Source: Larus michahellis
Taxonomy: Eukaryota > Chordata > Aves > Charadriiformes > Laridae
Assembly (NCBI RefSeq): GCF_964199755.1
Contig: NC_133898.1
Coordinates: forward strand, 30,383,985 to 30,447,984
Direction: 5' to 3'
DNA length: 64,000 nucleotides
Shown here piece after piece: positions 48,533 to 61,969 of the stretch (positions are counted from its first letter, which is position 1; the number at the start of each line of letters is the position of its first letter). Below the pieces are notes generated by a model that was not told the DNA's origin, made no database searches, and saw only the letters and a list, made by a program, of their open reading frames with translations. A program made the translations under genes and the position numbers.

Positions 48533-49460
48533 GTGAGCAGGCGAGCGGGCGGTCGGGCGGGCGAGCGAGCAGGGCTGCAGTCGGGGCTGCCCTCCGAGCC
48601 GCGGCTTGTGGGGAAACGCTTCAGATCAGGGGTCAAGTCAGGCTGAGGGGACTGAGGGCGCAGGGAAGCCGGTAGCAGAAAACGGGCGGCGTCGCAGGTG
48701 GTTCCAGGTGCTGTGGGGGCGTGTGTGAAACGGTGCTGGTTTTTCTTCCTAAACGCGCAAAATTATTTATTTTTATTTATTTATTTCGCGTAAATCCAGT
48801 GTGTTACCCAGTGCTCAGGTGTCACCACCCAGTTCATATCAAAATATGTAGGTTTTGAGAGGGAAAAATCTGATGAGATTGGCTCCAGATAGAGGCTGGA
48901 TTGCAGATCAGGTGATAGTCCTGTTACTTAGTCTGGGGATGTGTTATTCAGGTTTTGTTTCTGCACAAATACATTTAATGTTATTGTGACTATACTTTAA
49001 GTATGTCTTAAAGCTGTTTTTAATGATGCAGTGATAACGTGGTGGTCTGTTTGCCTGATGTATGGAAAAAAAAGAAGTATAAATTTAGCTGTTAAATTAC
49101 CATTGCTAGATATTGTAGTCAAGTCTCGTGTTCCAGCTATGACTGACACAATCCATTACACTTTGTCACATCTCAGCCATTCTTCCCGAACTTTGCCCTG
49201 GCAGTTGCCTGCCCCAAGTTGATTTAGGAGTGCTAGCTAGAATGGTACAGTTGCTTTCTTATGGTGAGGTTAAGGAAAGATGACTGCTTGTGTCCCTACT
49301 TGTGACTACTAAGTGTCCCTAGTGGTTCACAGTAGGATTGTAATGTGATGTAGTTTACTATGACTGCAGGATGCTGCTCTTTGATACTTGCCTTGAAATC
49401 AGCCCAATATGGTCAAATTATATGCTTTTGAAAAACCTCTGATTTACCTGTGCTTCCTAG

Positions 49461-49564
49461 AATATGGCAGAAGAACATTGTCAAGATCCTTTCTGCTCTG
49501 GGAATATTGTGGTCTTTGAAGAACGATTTTCGTGACAGCTTTTGGCAGCTGACCATCAAAAATG
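49461..49564 (+). other. Candidate plus-strand exon
   Basis: The acceptor TGTGCTTCCTAG ends at 49460 and the donor AATG|GTAAAG starts at 49565, giving a 104-base exon-like unit about 1 kb from the RCOR3 island. One frame is open throughout, but the residues match nothing I know. Noncoding RNA is the likelier reading. Confidence 0.3.
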
Positions 49565-51090
49565 GTAAAGAACAAGCTCCGAGTCCTGTATGCTTGCTGT
49601 TCTCTCTCCAAGAGTTGGAAAAGAAGACTAGTAAGGCGAAGGTAGAAGAAAAAGGTGGTTGAGTACCTGCAAGTGCCTCAGCAACTGAGGGGAAAAAAGT
49701 GTAATGCGATCTCACATTTTAATGTACACAATAGAATTCACGTAAGAGAAAGCACTCACAAAAAACAGAACAACAGGAAGATCTTCAACCAGTGTTTGCA
49801 ATTTTTAGACACAAAATCAATAAGAAAGCTTGCAGGAAACTGGGCTTTGTTATTTTAGTTCTCCTAAAACTGAGTATTAGAGGCTTTATTTTCTAAAGAT
49901 GTGAGGCTTGGGCATATGCACAGCATTATGACTGCATATGTCTATCAGTTCTTTTAACTGATAAAGCCACTGAAAATTTTAATGACCTATCACAGCTTTT
50001 AGGAATGCTAAGTTGTTACAAGTGTTGTGAAGTTTCTTCCTGAAAGGAATAAAGATTTCTTGTCAGTATGGTTGGGAGGAGAATTGTCTGAAGAGGTTGC
50101 CTCTTTTTATTTTTGTTATTTGTGTGGCTACTGTTAAAACTCCCATTTCAGAGGTTACATTAAAAAAAATAGGTTCACTAAGTCAAGCATTTAAATATTA
50201 CCAAATGCATGTAGTGAGTTTTTTCGCTGTGCAATCTTAAAGTTGGCTTGCCTTGGAATATGTCTTCTTTTGTATGGAAGTCGTCTTCCTCCCCCCCCCA
50301 GTACTTCTGTCGCATTCAGTATCTGGGTGCTCATGGATTAGATGTATGCTAAAGTAGACTGTTTGTCAAATTGGTCCTGCATTTGTTATAGAAACTACAC
50401 ATAAGGAATTAGCTTAGACTAGTATTACCATATATATCCTTATTCTCAATTTTTCTTTCTAAACATAAGCCATAGGGGACAGCAACGTAACCAGTGCATT
50501 TGGAAGGTATGACTCGGGCCAGTCTAAAGATTCCTTTTATGAGCCTGCCAGTTTTTTGTTCTTGGAGGTTATGCATTTCTTCTTAAAAATTACTTCCCAA
50601 AGTCATAGTCTCAGGGGGAAAGGTTGTGTTTGGGCAGGAGGGGAGGGATTGCTGGAGTGCAAAGTGGGTATCAACAGAGAGGAAAGGAATTAAGGAATGG
50701 AGAGGTTGCAAACAAGGAAGGTGAAGCAGTTGCTTCTTGCTTTTAACAGAGTTGTTAAAAGGCTTTAGTACAAATAGAAGCTCAAAGGGAAAGAGTTTTC
50801 ACTATCCATGAATTAAATGAGCTTCAGATCCACATGGCTTCTGAGGTTGCTCCATGCAGATTTGAGGCCTCTTGCACTCATCTTTCTTAGAGCAGGTTCT
50901 TGGAACTCATTGCTTAAAATCAGGCTCTTAGACTGTGGACTCCTGTGATTGTGTCATTATTATGACCCTGCAGTGAAAGATAATGGTAGCATTAACTGTT
51001 GGGTGGTGAGGTATGGGAAAGCAAAGGCTGTTTATTCAGAACAAAATAATTTCGTAAAACACTAGATGGTTTCATATGCCCATATTACTA

Positions 51091-51562
51091 TAGAATCGTT
51101 CAGGTTGGAAAAGACCCTTAGTATCATAAAGTCCAACCATTAACCTAGCGCTGCCAAGTCCACCACTAAACCATGTCCCAAAGCGCCACATCTACATGTC
51201 TTTTAAGTACCTCCAGGGATCATGACACAACCACTTCCCTGGGTGTCCTGTTCCAATGCTTGACAGCCCTTTCAGAGAATAAATTTTTCCTAATTTCCAA
51301 TCTAAACCTCTCCTGGTGCAACTTGAGGCCATGTCCTCTTGTCCTATCACCTGTTACTTGTAAGAAGAGACTGACCCCCACCTTGCTACAGCTTCCTTTC
51401 AGATAGTTGTAGAGAGCAGTGATGTCTCCCCTCAGCCTCCTTTTCTCCCGGCAAAACAACCACAGCTCCCTCAGCCACTCCTCATAAGACTTGCCTTCCA
51501 GACCCTTCACCAGCTTTGTTGCTCTTCTTTGGATGCGCATCAGCCCCTCAATGTCTTCCTTA
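51091..51562 (-). mobile_element. CR1 LINE fragment, 3' end
   Basis: The minus strand reads as the C-terminal part of the CR1 reverse-transcriptase ORF, with motifs [26 protein letters not shown] and [11 protein letters not shown]. It ends in the CR1 3'UTR at about 51091. 5'-truncated, as usual for CR1. Confidence 0.93.
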
Positions 51563-54500
51563 TATGTTATATCCGTCTCACCTATGAAATTTCTAGCTCA
51601 TAAAAGTGCTGCAGATCACATGCTTGGCCTTTTTATCTTGCAGTGAAAGTTTTGTTTGTTTGTTGGATTTCTTTGGAAAGAGCATTTTGACAGTTTCCAG
51701 GCTTGTGAATGTCACTTTATACCATTTAAAATCTGTCTTTTTAGAAAAAGGTTGGATTAATTTGTGTTGCTTCTTCAGAAAAATTATGAATGTATAATGT
51801 GTGTTGTGTGAAACACACAGAAAATGTGATGACCGTGAACCCCTTTGGCAATATCTAGCCTGGAAACTTGTGCTTTAATGTGAAGATTTATAATTTCCTT
51901 TGGTATGAATGTTTCATAAAGAAAAGTATGCTCTTTGTCTTCATAAACACATTAAGAAAAGCATGCCTGGAATCAAGGTAATTTCAAATAAATTACACTG
52001 GTTGGAGTCTGTTCACTCCCCTGCCAGAAAATATATAGGTGTCATCTGTCAAGTACTGTGTTTCTTTTACATTAAACACAACTTGGCCTGCTGGGTGGTA
52101 AGTGGGAGCCTTAGAGTGGACAGGGTGAGATTTATTAGTTCTTTCAGACTGATGGTGGTTGCTCTGTTCCATTCAATGTTTTCGAATTTTCCAAAGCCTC
52201 CGTGTTTTAGTGGAACCAATGGAAGATAAGAGAAGCCATGGGTTTTCCACAGCTCTGGAAAGTCAGGCCATCAGTCTCTGGGCACTTACTAGTATTTCTG
52301 AATTCTAGTATTAATGTTTTCTTAAGGTAGAAATCAGTAAAAATTTGTTCTATTAACTGGTCAGTGAAATGCAACAATAAAACACTCGCTAACAGACTTG
52401 CTGCCGTTAGTATTCCTCAACTGAGATTTGAGATTTTTTTCTTTGTTTGCTTTATTTTTGCAGTGCTGACTTCCAGTTGTAAGCTTCAAGAGTTGTCTGC
52501 TGTCCAAAACAGAATGGAATTCTTTTGCAATTTAGTTAGCACTACATAGACTGTATAAAGACAGCCAGTAACTTATTATTGGGAAATGGAGAAAATCATG
52601 TTGCAGTTCCTTTGAGAATTCTAAGGACTTCAGCAGTTGTAAATGCTTTTCTGTTGTTGTTTCACCTCCCACCAGCTGATCAAATCATGCTCTTCCGAAA
52701 CCTTTGCCAAAATTGGAGACTTAGGCTGTTTTGTACGGTGTTGGCGGTTGATACGTTGAATGAAGCTGGGAATGTTAGGACTTGTCACTCTGTTAAAAAT
52801 AGTATTTTGAAATGGTTTCTTGCACTGTAGGAAGGCTTATCCAAGAACTAGCGTAACGGGTTACTCCTAACATCCATCTTGTTCAGTACTTTGATCCTGA
52901 CAGTTACGAACAGCGAAGTCTATGGAGCAACTCATTTTGGGGCAGATGCCGTAATCTCCATTCTCTCTTGGCAAGAAGCCTATTCTTGGTCTTCTAAAGA
53001 TTTGTTGAAACTCTGAAGTGTAAAGCTTGGTATCTTTTGAAAAAAAAAAAAAAAGAAGTTTTTATTCCTCTAGATGTGTTAGGAAAATACCTGTTCCACC
53101 TTCATGTATTTGTAGATTCTTGTTTCAGTGACTTTCTATAGCAGTGAGTTTCACTGACAATGTATGGTGATTTTTTTTTTTCTTTTAAGCAAAAAATTAA
53201 GATTTTTTGAATATCCTCTTTTTCTTGACAGGAGGGACAAGCATTCCTGATCAGCCCTTTCAGTCTCATTATTTAATTTCTCTACATTTAACCTGAATAT
53301 CTGGTAAGCTGTACCATTTGCAGAAAGTAAAGAGGGTTCTGTGTCCAGTTGATAATTATGACACACTGTGGGAAAAGCCTGAGTTTAGCTGGCTTAACCT
53401 TATGTTACGTAGGCAACTTGGGACAACAGGTCATTTCAGAAAGTCAGTTTACAGACATCATGTAACTGCTTATGTTTTTCCATACCCACTTCAAAGTAAA
53501 TTTTGGTAACAGCTGGCAGTATGTCTTTGAATTAGAACGCTGGCATTCAGTATTGTTGGTGAAGAATCTCAGTCTGTGTATCAATAGTTCATATACATGG
53601 CTGAAATGGTGGCATCTCTTTTCAAATAATTTGGGTTTAGGGCCAGTTGTTTCCCACAGGAAAAAAAAAAGCATTATAATTGTATTGGTAAGTTAGTGTG
53701 CTTTTATTTTCTCCTGTCTTACTTCTGTGTATAGTTACCTAAATTACTTTTCATAGGACTGTTCAGTGGAAAGCAGATCTCACCTGATACTTAAAGCTGT
53801 TGGACTCATGTAAGAAACATAACTTCTCCTGCATGGCATTTGGATTTTTTTTGTGTGTGTGTTTTTGTTTTTTTTTTTTAAATGTAAAGCAAAACAACTG
53901 CTTTGATTTCACGTACTTAGTGAAATGTGTGCTAAACTTGTGCTTTATTCTTTCTTGTCAGGGTGTCCATTGCTGTTGTACCTGAAGAGGTGACCATTTG
54001 CTGTGAGTTAATGATGTTTATGCTCCCTCCTATTTTTTTCTCCTCCTTTTGCTTCTGCGAAGTAACATTATGAAAGGAACATACTGTGCAAGATTTTCTT
54101 GCGGTTAATAATACCAAACCCTCACTTCCCTTGAGACGAATGTCCTTTAACACATACCAGAATAAAACCAAAAATTGTTCTGGTACGTTACTATGTTGTG
54201 TGCCTAATCCTGAAAAGAGATAACCTTGCCCCAGACAGCTTACTGTTTAATGAGGATTCAGTCAGTGTGCATAACCAACATGAGGAAAACCAAGGGAGAG
54301 TAAGGGAAACATCAGTAATATGTTAATGTGAACAAACCAGGTAAAATTACTATAACCCTGTATTGCCCATCCATTTAAGCCACAGTGTCATTGTAGGAGT
54401 AATCTTGAGGGATTTGAAGAACCAAAGGTAGTAGCGTTAAGAACCTCATTTGAGGAAGATGATGTATCTTTGCATGTGAAAAAAATGTATGAAGAGTGGT

Positions 54501-56507
54501 GTAGGAGCCAGTAGTGGCCGCTTATTTTGCTGTATGTCTTGGGCCTTGCACTGTAATAACTTTTTATGCTACAGCATCCTGGAATTTCCTGCTAAATTTT
54601 GTTCTCCATAGCTTGTCATACCTGGCTTCTTGTGGTTTAAGGGCAGCAGAGGTGTAAAGTGGAAAATAACACTGACTGTGTATGACAAAAAGAAGGTTCC
54701 TGAGGTATTACAAGAGCTTGTGTTTTTGTTTTCCATCTCATGGTTTCTATAGAAAAGTATATACTGTTTCTTAGAAATCCCTGTGTTATGGAACTCTGCT
54801 GGATGTTGAAGGTCAGTGTGGCTGGACTGTGTAGATACCAGAACATTATTGCTATTCAAGTATCATATCTTTTCCTACTGTAACTATTGTTTGGTTGATG
54901 TAATAATCCACGGTTCAAGTATGCAGTTTAGGAAGGATCAGCAAGAGGTTCCATTTTGAGAATATCTGTAAGATGGAGTTGCAAGCAATAAAAATATAAT
55001 TGTTAATTTTTCTGAAATACGTGTGATTTATTTTCCCGTATGGAAATTGTTATTATAATACCATTTCCCTGGCTTTTTCTAGGAGTACAAATGGTTCTCT
55101 TAAGTCTGTTCTGTTAAAAAAACCCAACTCAACAACGAACAAATCAATATGGCTATGTCTGGCTCTTCAGGTTGTAGTATATAACGCTTTCAGGAATGGT
55201 GAACCTGTCTTTTCTTGTTTTAGGCAGATAAAGCTACATAAATATAAAACTGAAATCCACAATCTTGCATTTGAGGGTATGGATGAATGCATAAAAGGTC
55301 AGTCTACACTAAGAAGATTCTCCTTGGGAAGATTCAGCAGTTCACAGTATTTCTGCCAGAGTGTTTGCTAAATCAAGAGGAAAAAGCAAAACTCCTGCTT
55401 GTATAACTTTAGGGGGAAAATGCTGGATACCACTAGGACCTTGCTATCGTTGGTTTCCATGATAGATTTTTAGAAAAATACCCACTTCAAGTTCACTCTC
55501 AACCAACTCTCTTATGCTGGAGGTGAGGTTTTTACTTGCTCATATATAGTTCACTGTGTTTCATCTGAATTACACCCCTTTTAATGAAGGTGGCTGTTAT
55601 CCTTGGTTTAAGTGTCTACCTAATTAGAGCTTGAAATACGTTATGATCTGGGAGCCTGTTAGGAGGTCTGTTTGTGTCAGACATCTAGTGTTCTGAAAAA
55701 CCAAAGAGATGATCCAGGTTTCAGAGTTGCACTCCGAGCCCGCTCCTAGAGCTCCACTCCCTCCTGATACTGCAGAACTGCCAAAGGCATCTTTGGTAGA
55801 TGACGCTTCTGCTGGTGTTTCATGCATGGCGTTCACTTTCAACAAGCGTGTGTCCCTGCCCAACCACTCATTCCCTAACTTCACCTTCCTTTGTGCCATA
55901 CACTGTATTTTGGTTAGGTAGCTGGAGATAGGCTTGGGTATTATGGCGCGTCTTTTTTAAAGAATGTCCTGATATTTCACTGTACTGCATGACTTTACAC
56001 AGAAGCTTTCATGTCAATTAACTGGTAGCAGTTTTTGCTTCACAATAATCAATGGAAGCACAAAAAGGAATCCTCTTCTATTTGTTTAAACACTTTGAAT
56101 TTCATAGACCATCTATGTTAATGACTGAACATCTGTAAAATGTGAGCTCCTTATGAACGTTGTAACTGGCAGTGCCTGAGCTGAATATATTGTAACAAAA
56201 TTAACCAAAATTAAAAAAGGCATAAAAACCCCACAGCAGGTATCCAAGTGTCACTAGGACTAGATATGAGACCAGTGCTGATGAAGGCCATGGAAAAAAT
56301 GCTATTAAGGTAAGATCAAACTTAGAAAATTAGGATTTTTTTTTTCTCAGTGCAACTGCAGAAGATAATGGTAAGAGATTAGTTAGAATGAGAAAATTGG
56401 TAATCACTATATTAACATTTTAAATTTTAAAAAATATCAATACTAAGCTAGTTATAAAGTGGTTGGTGTTTTTTCTTTTTTTTTCCTTTTTCTTTCTTTC
56501 TTTCCAG

Positions 56508-56631
56508 ATCTGTTCTGCTGAGTTGTTTGGCTACTTCTGTGTATCCCTCCAACTGGCAAAGAATGCAACAAAGTTCTGTCCGCAGAGAAAGCAAATACTG
56601 CAAGTAATCCAGCCTGTTGACAGGAAGATCA
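56508..56631 (+). other. Candidate plus-strand exon
   Basis: A very long pyrimidine tract (TTTCTTTCTTTCTTTCCAG, ending at 56507) precedes 124 bases ending at a consensus donor GTAAGT (56632). One frame is open across the unit. No known protein matches. It could be an internal exon of a long noncoding RNA or an orphan exon. Confidence 0.3.
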
Positions 56632-58239
56632 GTAAGTGGGAAATACATGATGAAATGTTAGGCTTAGTAAAGTAAAAGCTTTGAAATGAAGTGAGAAGAG
56701 TTTTGCTTTTTTTTTTTTCCTTCCCTGTTGTAGGGTGCTTTTTTTTTTTTTTGGAGGAGGGTGTGTTTTCTGTCTGTTGGCAAACCTTCTGAAATCGAAA
56801 TCATACAAGCAGCAGATATGGTCAGTGAAGCTGTGAGGTAAGAAATCAACCTTATAAAATGCATAACTTCAACACAGGAATTCAGAGCACGGGTAAGGCA
56901 AAAGCTGTGAAATACAAGCCCTGTGTAAGAAACTTACTCACTGTGTTGAGTATAGTTTTATACTGTGTAACTTTTGAAGTGTGTTTCTTGGAGAGGCTGC
57001 TGTAAAAGAGGTGCTAGTGGCATCTTCACCACTGCCAGCCTTACAGGTAGGTTGCTTCTGTCCGGAGAACAAGCAGTGACGTCTTTAAGATTGTTCTGCT
57101 TTTAAATTAAACTAGAGAGTTTAGGCTATACATTGTATTTTGTGGAATCTGACTCCATATTATTTAGGATTTCTTCTTCGTATTGTTACATTTTTGGAAA
57201 CTGCTGTACAGTAGAATCCAAAGTTTGTTCAGGAAGCTAATCACATAGTTTAGATCAAGGGCAGTGGCTAAAAGCGGATGTTTTAGGGACAAAGTAGGAA
57301 AAAAAAGAGATGGAAGACCAACTAGCTAGCGCAAGCACATTCCTAACTAGGAGTTATTTTTCTGAATCTGCGCCTAAACCAACTAGGTTTTGTTCTTTGT
57401 ACATCATATTATGAAAATGTAGGATTAAAAGTGGCTTTTTTATATTGTTAAATCAGTGACTACTGGACCACAGTTGAGAGATAAAAATGTGGTCAGTAAC
57501 TTAACAGTAATACAGGTTGCAGTGCTCCTTGCTGCTTATCAAAAAACTGTCACCCAGAACTATGGATTCCTAGGCTTGTTGTGGACAGGGCATGGAAATA
57601 AAAATATTTATTAAAATTACTTAGTGGGGTCTCCTGCATTCTGGTAGAATTCAAGCAAGCTGCACCCAAGTTGCTTCCTTTTGCCTTGTTTTGTATTGAC
57701 ACAGATACAGGAGAAACAAAGCCAACTGAAGTACACAATAAAAATGTTAACAAAAAAATTACCAGACCCAGAACCAAAGAAACTGTGGTTAATTTCTTTT
57801 CCTCCTTTGGTTAATAACACTTCAGTGGGTCGCTGCCTCTGCTGTGAGACCGGGAGAGATCATGGGCAGGACAGGGTTGAGTAGAGACACCTGCAGTGAG
57901 GAGAATGATGATAGCAGCTGATGACCTAGTCAGGGTCTGTGGGGATTTTTTTTGTGTTGAATTGTGGTTTTGTTGCTTTGTTTTTCTAAATCTGGAAGGA
58001 CAGCATGTCCATCTCCATTTATTTCAACAGGAGGTGGCATGCTGTCCAAATGGGGAAATTTTTTTCTCTGCCCTTTGGGGCTGTTCTAAGAAGGAACAGT
58101 TCTTCCCTGCTAGCCCACACTCCAAATGTTAGATGTATAAATAAAAGACTGGCTGTGTACTCTCTCATCAGTTTTATTTTGAGATTTTTTTTTTCCCATT
58201 CAAAATGCAGGATTTTTGGCTTATTTTTCCATCTTTGTT

Positions 58240-58530
58240 ATCATAGAATCATAGAGTTGGAAGGCACCTCTGGAGATCATCTAGTCCAACCCCCCTGCCA
58301 GAGCAGGGTCACCTAGAGCAGGTTGCACAGGAACGCGTCCAGGCGGGTTTTGAATGTCTCCAGAGACGGAAACTCCCCCACCCCTCTGGGCAGCCTGTTC
58401 CAGTGCTCTGCCACCCTCAAAGTAATGAAGTTCCTCCTCATGTTCAGGTGGAACTTCCTATGCTCAAGTTTGTGCCCATTACCTCTTGTCCTGTACCCAT
58501 TGTTACCCATAAAAAGTCTGGAGGAAATTC
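58240..58530 (-). mobile_element. CR1 LINE fragment, 3' end
   Basis: It begins ATCATAGAATCATAGA, the reverse complement of the CR1 terminal ATTCTATG octamers. On the minus strand it reads through motifs [11 protein letters not shown] and [11 protein letters not shown] of the CR1 reverse-transcriptase end. 5'-truncated. Better preserved than the copy near 51.3 kb. Confidence 0.95.
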
Positions 58531-59479
58531 CGTAATTACAAAACTGGAAAAGTGTCCATATTAATTTTTTGACAAATTTGTTATGGCTGTTTGGGAATAC
58601 AAAAATTTCTCAATTCTTAGGTCTACAGTCAGCTGTGCAACCGGATATTTCTTTGAGTTAAAAGTTTCGTTTAACTTTAGGCTGCAGAAATAATGGAATG
58701 TTTAGGAACCTCAGGCCGAACTTTGCCCGTGTCTGGAGCATTTTGGTTAAAATGAGTTGTAGTAATAAATTGAACAGTTTCAGTAAGATGCACAGATGTT
58801 TTCCAAATTCTTTCCTTTTGATAGACATGCATGTACTTGTTAATCTATGGACTTGCCTTAGTTCTAAGGTCTAACTTTTGTTTCTCATTGCTTTTTCCAT
58901 AAGACAACAAATAGTGTTAATCACAAGCAAGTATTCATGTATGTGTACTTAGCCTGCAAGCTTTTGGGGGTAAGAACCTGTAGACTAAGAACTGCTTTAT
59001 TGATTTAAATGTAAAAAAAAAATAAATAAAATCATCATTGTTTTTTCCATCATAGTTTGAATTTCTTTTTTGTTTAGCGTCTGTATGGCAGAGTAACTTG
59101 TGCATTATCTTCTTTAATTTGTTATCCTATAAATGAATGTATTTTATTTTGGCAGTTTAGCAAAAACCATATGTTAGTATACAAATGGAACTCACTTTAA
59201 AGATTGCATGTTCTTTTTATTTTCAGGGTTGGTGGTAGTTTGTTATAACTTTGTGGTGTTATTAACTCTGTTTTTTGACAGTTTACTTTTTCAACAAAGA
59301 ACAAAAGGCAGTGTGAAAACCAGGGTAGAAATCCATAAGGCCTTGAAGAACAACAGTGCTTTTCACTAGGAATTAATTACATTTTGAGCATACGAGGCTT
59401 CCCTAACTACTGTGTTTCTTTACCGATGTCATGCTGTGAAGGTGAAATGACGAGTCCCGAAGAACGGAGTCTAACAGCA

Positions 59480-59780
59480 AAAGTCTTGTGCAGCTTTGGA
59501 AGAACTGGGTTTGTTCAGACTGAAAGGCAGCGAGAGCAGACAGAGGGGCGTTACAGCAACCCTTTTGCAAGTTTTCAAACGCACAAAGGGTTGGTGGTTT
59601 TTCTGCCCACAGAAGAAAGGGTTTTTACTACCTTTAAAGACCAGATGACTTAGCAGTATTTTAGGAAGAGCTTTCTTATGAGATTTGTTAGATGTTGGAG
59701 CAGATTACCCAGAGACACTGTATGGCTGACTAAGGGGATGTTTTTAAAGGAAATTACAGTAATATCTCTCAGGAGTGAAC
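59480..59780 (+). mobile_element. Degenerate CR1-like LINE fragment
   Basis: On the plus strand, in shifting frames, LGLFRLKG..RQRGV and later VRCWSRLPRDTVWL resemble the CR1 motifs [14 protein letters not shown] and VKHWNRLPREVVES. Frame changes and lack of the 3' octamers mark it as an old copy, in the opposite orientation to the two clear CR1 pieces. Confidence 0.5.
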
Positions 59781-61969
59781 CTTGTGACAAGATGAAAGAA
59801 ATGAGCTCTGTCCTGCTCCAACACTTTTATTTCACGGATGCCATGGGGTTTAGTGACGTTCCCACAAATTAGTGCCTGGAACTAATGTTTTTATTGATGA
59901 TAGAGTTTTCAACATGTTTATGTGTATCAACATGGGAAGTTATGGTCATGTTAGTAAATGGGTTGGCATAAATACAGGCTGCTGCCAAAAAGGGAGGTGT
60001 CTCAGCTGCCTTTCCTCATTCACTGCCAGGGCTGGGTTTCTTTTCAGGCTGGTTTTCAATTCAAGTGGGGTGACAAATACGCACAGCTCAGATGAAGGCA
60101 AATCTGTCCTTTTTTGCAGCAGCAGCTGCTGCTCAAAGTGACTGTGAAACAGTAGCTTAAGGCTCTGCAGCCAAGGGACGGTCGCTTACTGGGGTGCTCC
60201 CACAAGTCCTGACCGAGGGCCTTTTCCAGGAAAAAAAAACAGGCTGAAAGAGCAGCATAACAAAATACAGCCAAATGTCTTCTGTAGCAAACTATGACCT
60301 TTATATTAGCCTTAAGTGGAAGTGTTGGATATTAAGTTCTGTCCACTAGGCTTTAGCAGTCAAGCAAATGAAGCAATTCCACTTTTCAACTTTCCCAAAA
60401 AAATGATAGCTGGAGAGATGTATCTGTCTGTCATCTAATAATGAAGTCAGACAGTGTTTGTGTGCTGCTTCAAGTGGGGCTTTGCTTCCAGCTTTGTATA
60501 CTTTGCAAAATTTACCAGTAATGGCAAGAAAATGAGTATATAATTTAAAATAATCACAGTGAAACATTAACACTTCTGCAGCAGTGGTGAAAAACTTGTA
60601 TCACCAGTTGGAATCATATTTTGCAGTGGGGAGAAAGTCTAAAGGAGAAATCTTCTGTTTGCTATAACATTTTATTCATTTGCAGTGTTACAAGGTAGAT
60701 GTAAACCCTAACCTAGCTAAAATAGTATTTTTGACGTGGAACTTAAAAGATAAAGCGTGATGCTCTGAAATGAGAGCTGGTTAATTGGAGACTGGATCAC
60801 ACAATGCAACACAAAGTGCAGCCAGCCCATGCTTCATTGGAGTTCCAGTAAAAATACGGCCTTTCTTTCTTACTCTGTGTCCTCTTGTTCCCACTTCTAT
60901 GTACTTGCTGATTCCATTTAAAATCTTTATTTTCTTTAAAGGCCTTAAAGTTTCTGCAGTGTCTGCCAGCTGCCAGATGTCTCCAAGTTGTAGATATTCC
61001 TGCAGAGCCCGGCAGAAGCTAAGGCAGCCTGCACTTCCCTAGGCCTCTGGCACGGTGGCGTAGAGGAATAACGGAACAGTCTTCCAGATCCTAGTTTTTC
61101 AAAACCTCACTCTTGGTTGTTAGCAGTTGTATAAATGCAGTGTCAAAGGTTAACAGTTACAATTTTTCTGGGGAAATTGCCAGAGAGTTTAAGATCTCTT
61201 CAGGTCTGGTCTGTGCTGCTGAAGCTAGCAGGAGCTAAATAACCTGAGGTCTTCGTATGTGAAGTTGTTGGGGATAGATTTGGATGCGTAAAGATGCAAA
61301 TAAATGCTTCCATGGGATTTTTTTTTCCAAATCCAACAACATTTCAGGGAGAATCGGTAGCCTTTTTGCAGCTTCAGGCGTTTGATTTTTCTCTCCTAAC
61401 CTGTCTCTCTTTGGCAGCAAACCCAGGGCTGGCCCGTGTCGAGTTCGTGATGGGTTTAAAAGCGGCTTCCATGGCACAGCTAATTCCTGTGCCTGGCTGT
61501 GCTGCGGCCCTGGTGTGACCTGGGCGAGGGTTATCTGGGCAGTGCCAGAATTCCGTGGGAGCAGCGCTAATGCTTAAAAAGCTGGAGTGACGTTGACTGT
61601 CATCTTTGCCACGCTGTATTTGCTGACAGTGTGGGACATAGCTTTCCCCCCCCGACGTGTGATCATGCGGAAACATAGTCGTGTCTTGAATATGCCCTGA
61701 GATGCGGAGCCTGAAGGTGCTGCGCTTAACGAGGCGTTACAGCAAGTAAATGCCAACGCCAGCAAGAAAATCTGCCTTTTAAATTTCAAAGATCTGAGTA
61801 TTTTCCATTTACTGATAGATTGGTGAGGGGGAAAGAACAAAGTCGTTTAATCCCCGACTGAAAACCCCTGGTAAATTAAATATTTCAAAGAGTGTGAGGC
61901 TTGTCAAAGGTTATATTTAAACTCTTTATCTCGGCGCTTACCCTGAGCTGTTCATCAGTTAGACCACAT

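Larger units (their letters stand above)
46370..48720 (-). promoter_or_regulatory. RCOR3: Large CpG island, RCOR3 promoter region
   Basis: More than 2 kb of CpG-dense sequence spanning RCOR3 exons 1-2 and upstream DNA, with no TATA box evident. It contains a YY1-like site, a short upstream ORF, poly(C)/poly(G) runs and a GGGCC pentamer array. It may work in both directions, since plus-strand donor-like sites occur in it. Confidence 0.85.

Noticed and set aside
47387-48675. Long frames (up to about 290 codons) around the RCOR3 promoter
   Set aside because: Low-complexity CpG-island frames. Only the 47-codon RCOR3 N-terminus on the minus strand has family support and a splice donor.
51220-51540. 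106-codon minus-strand frame with protein-like sequence
   Set aside because: It is the end of the CR1 reverse-transcriptase ORF in a 5'-truncated LINE, not a host gene.
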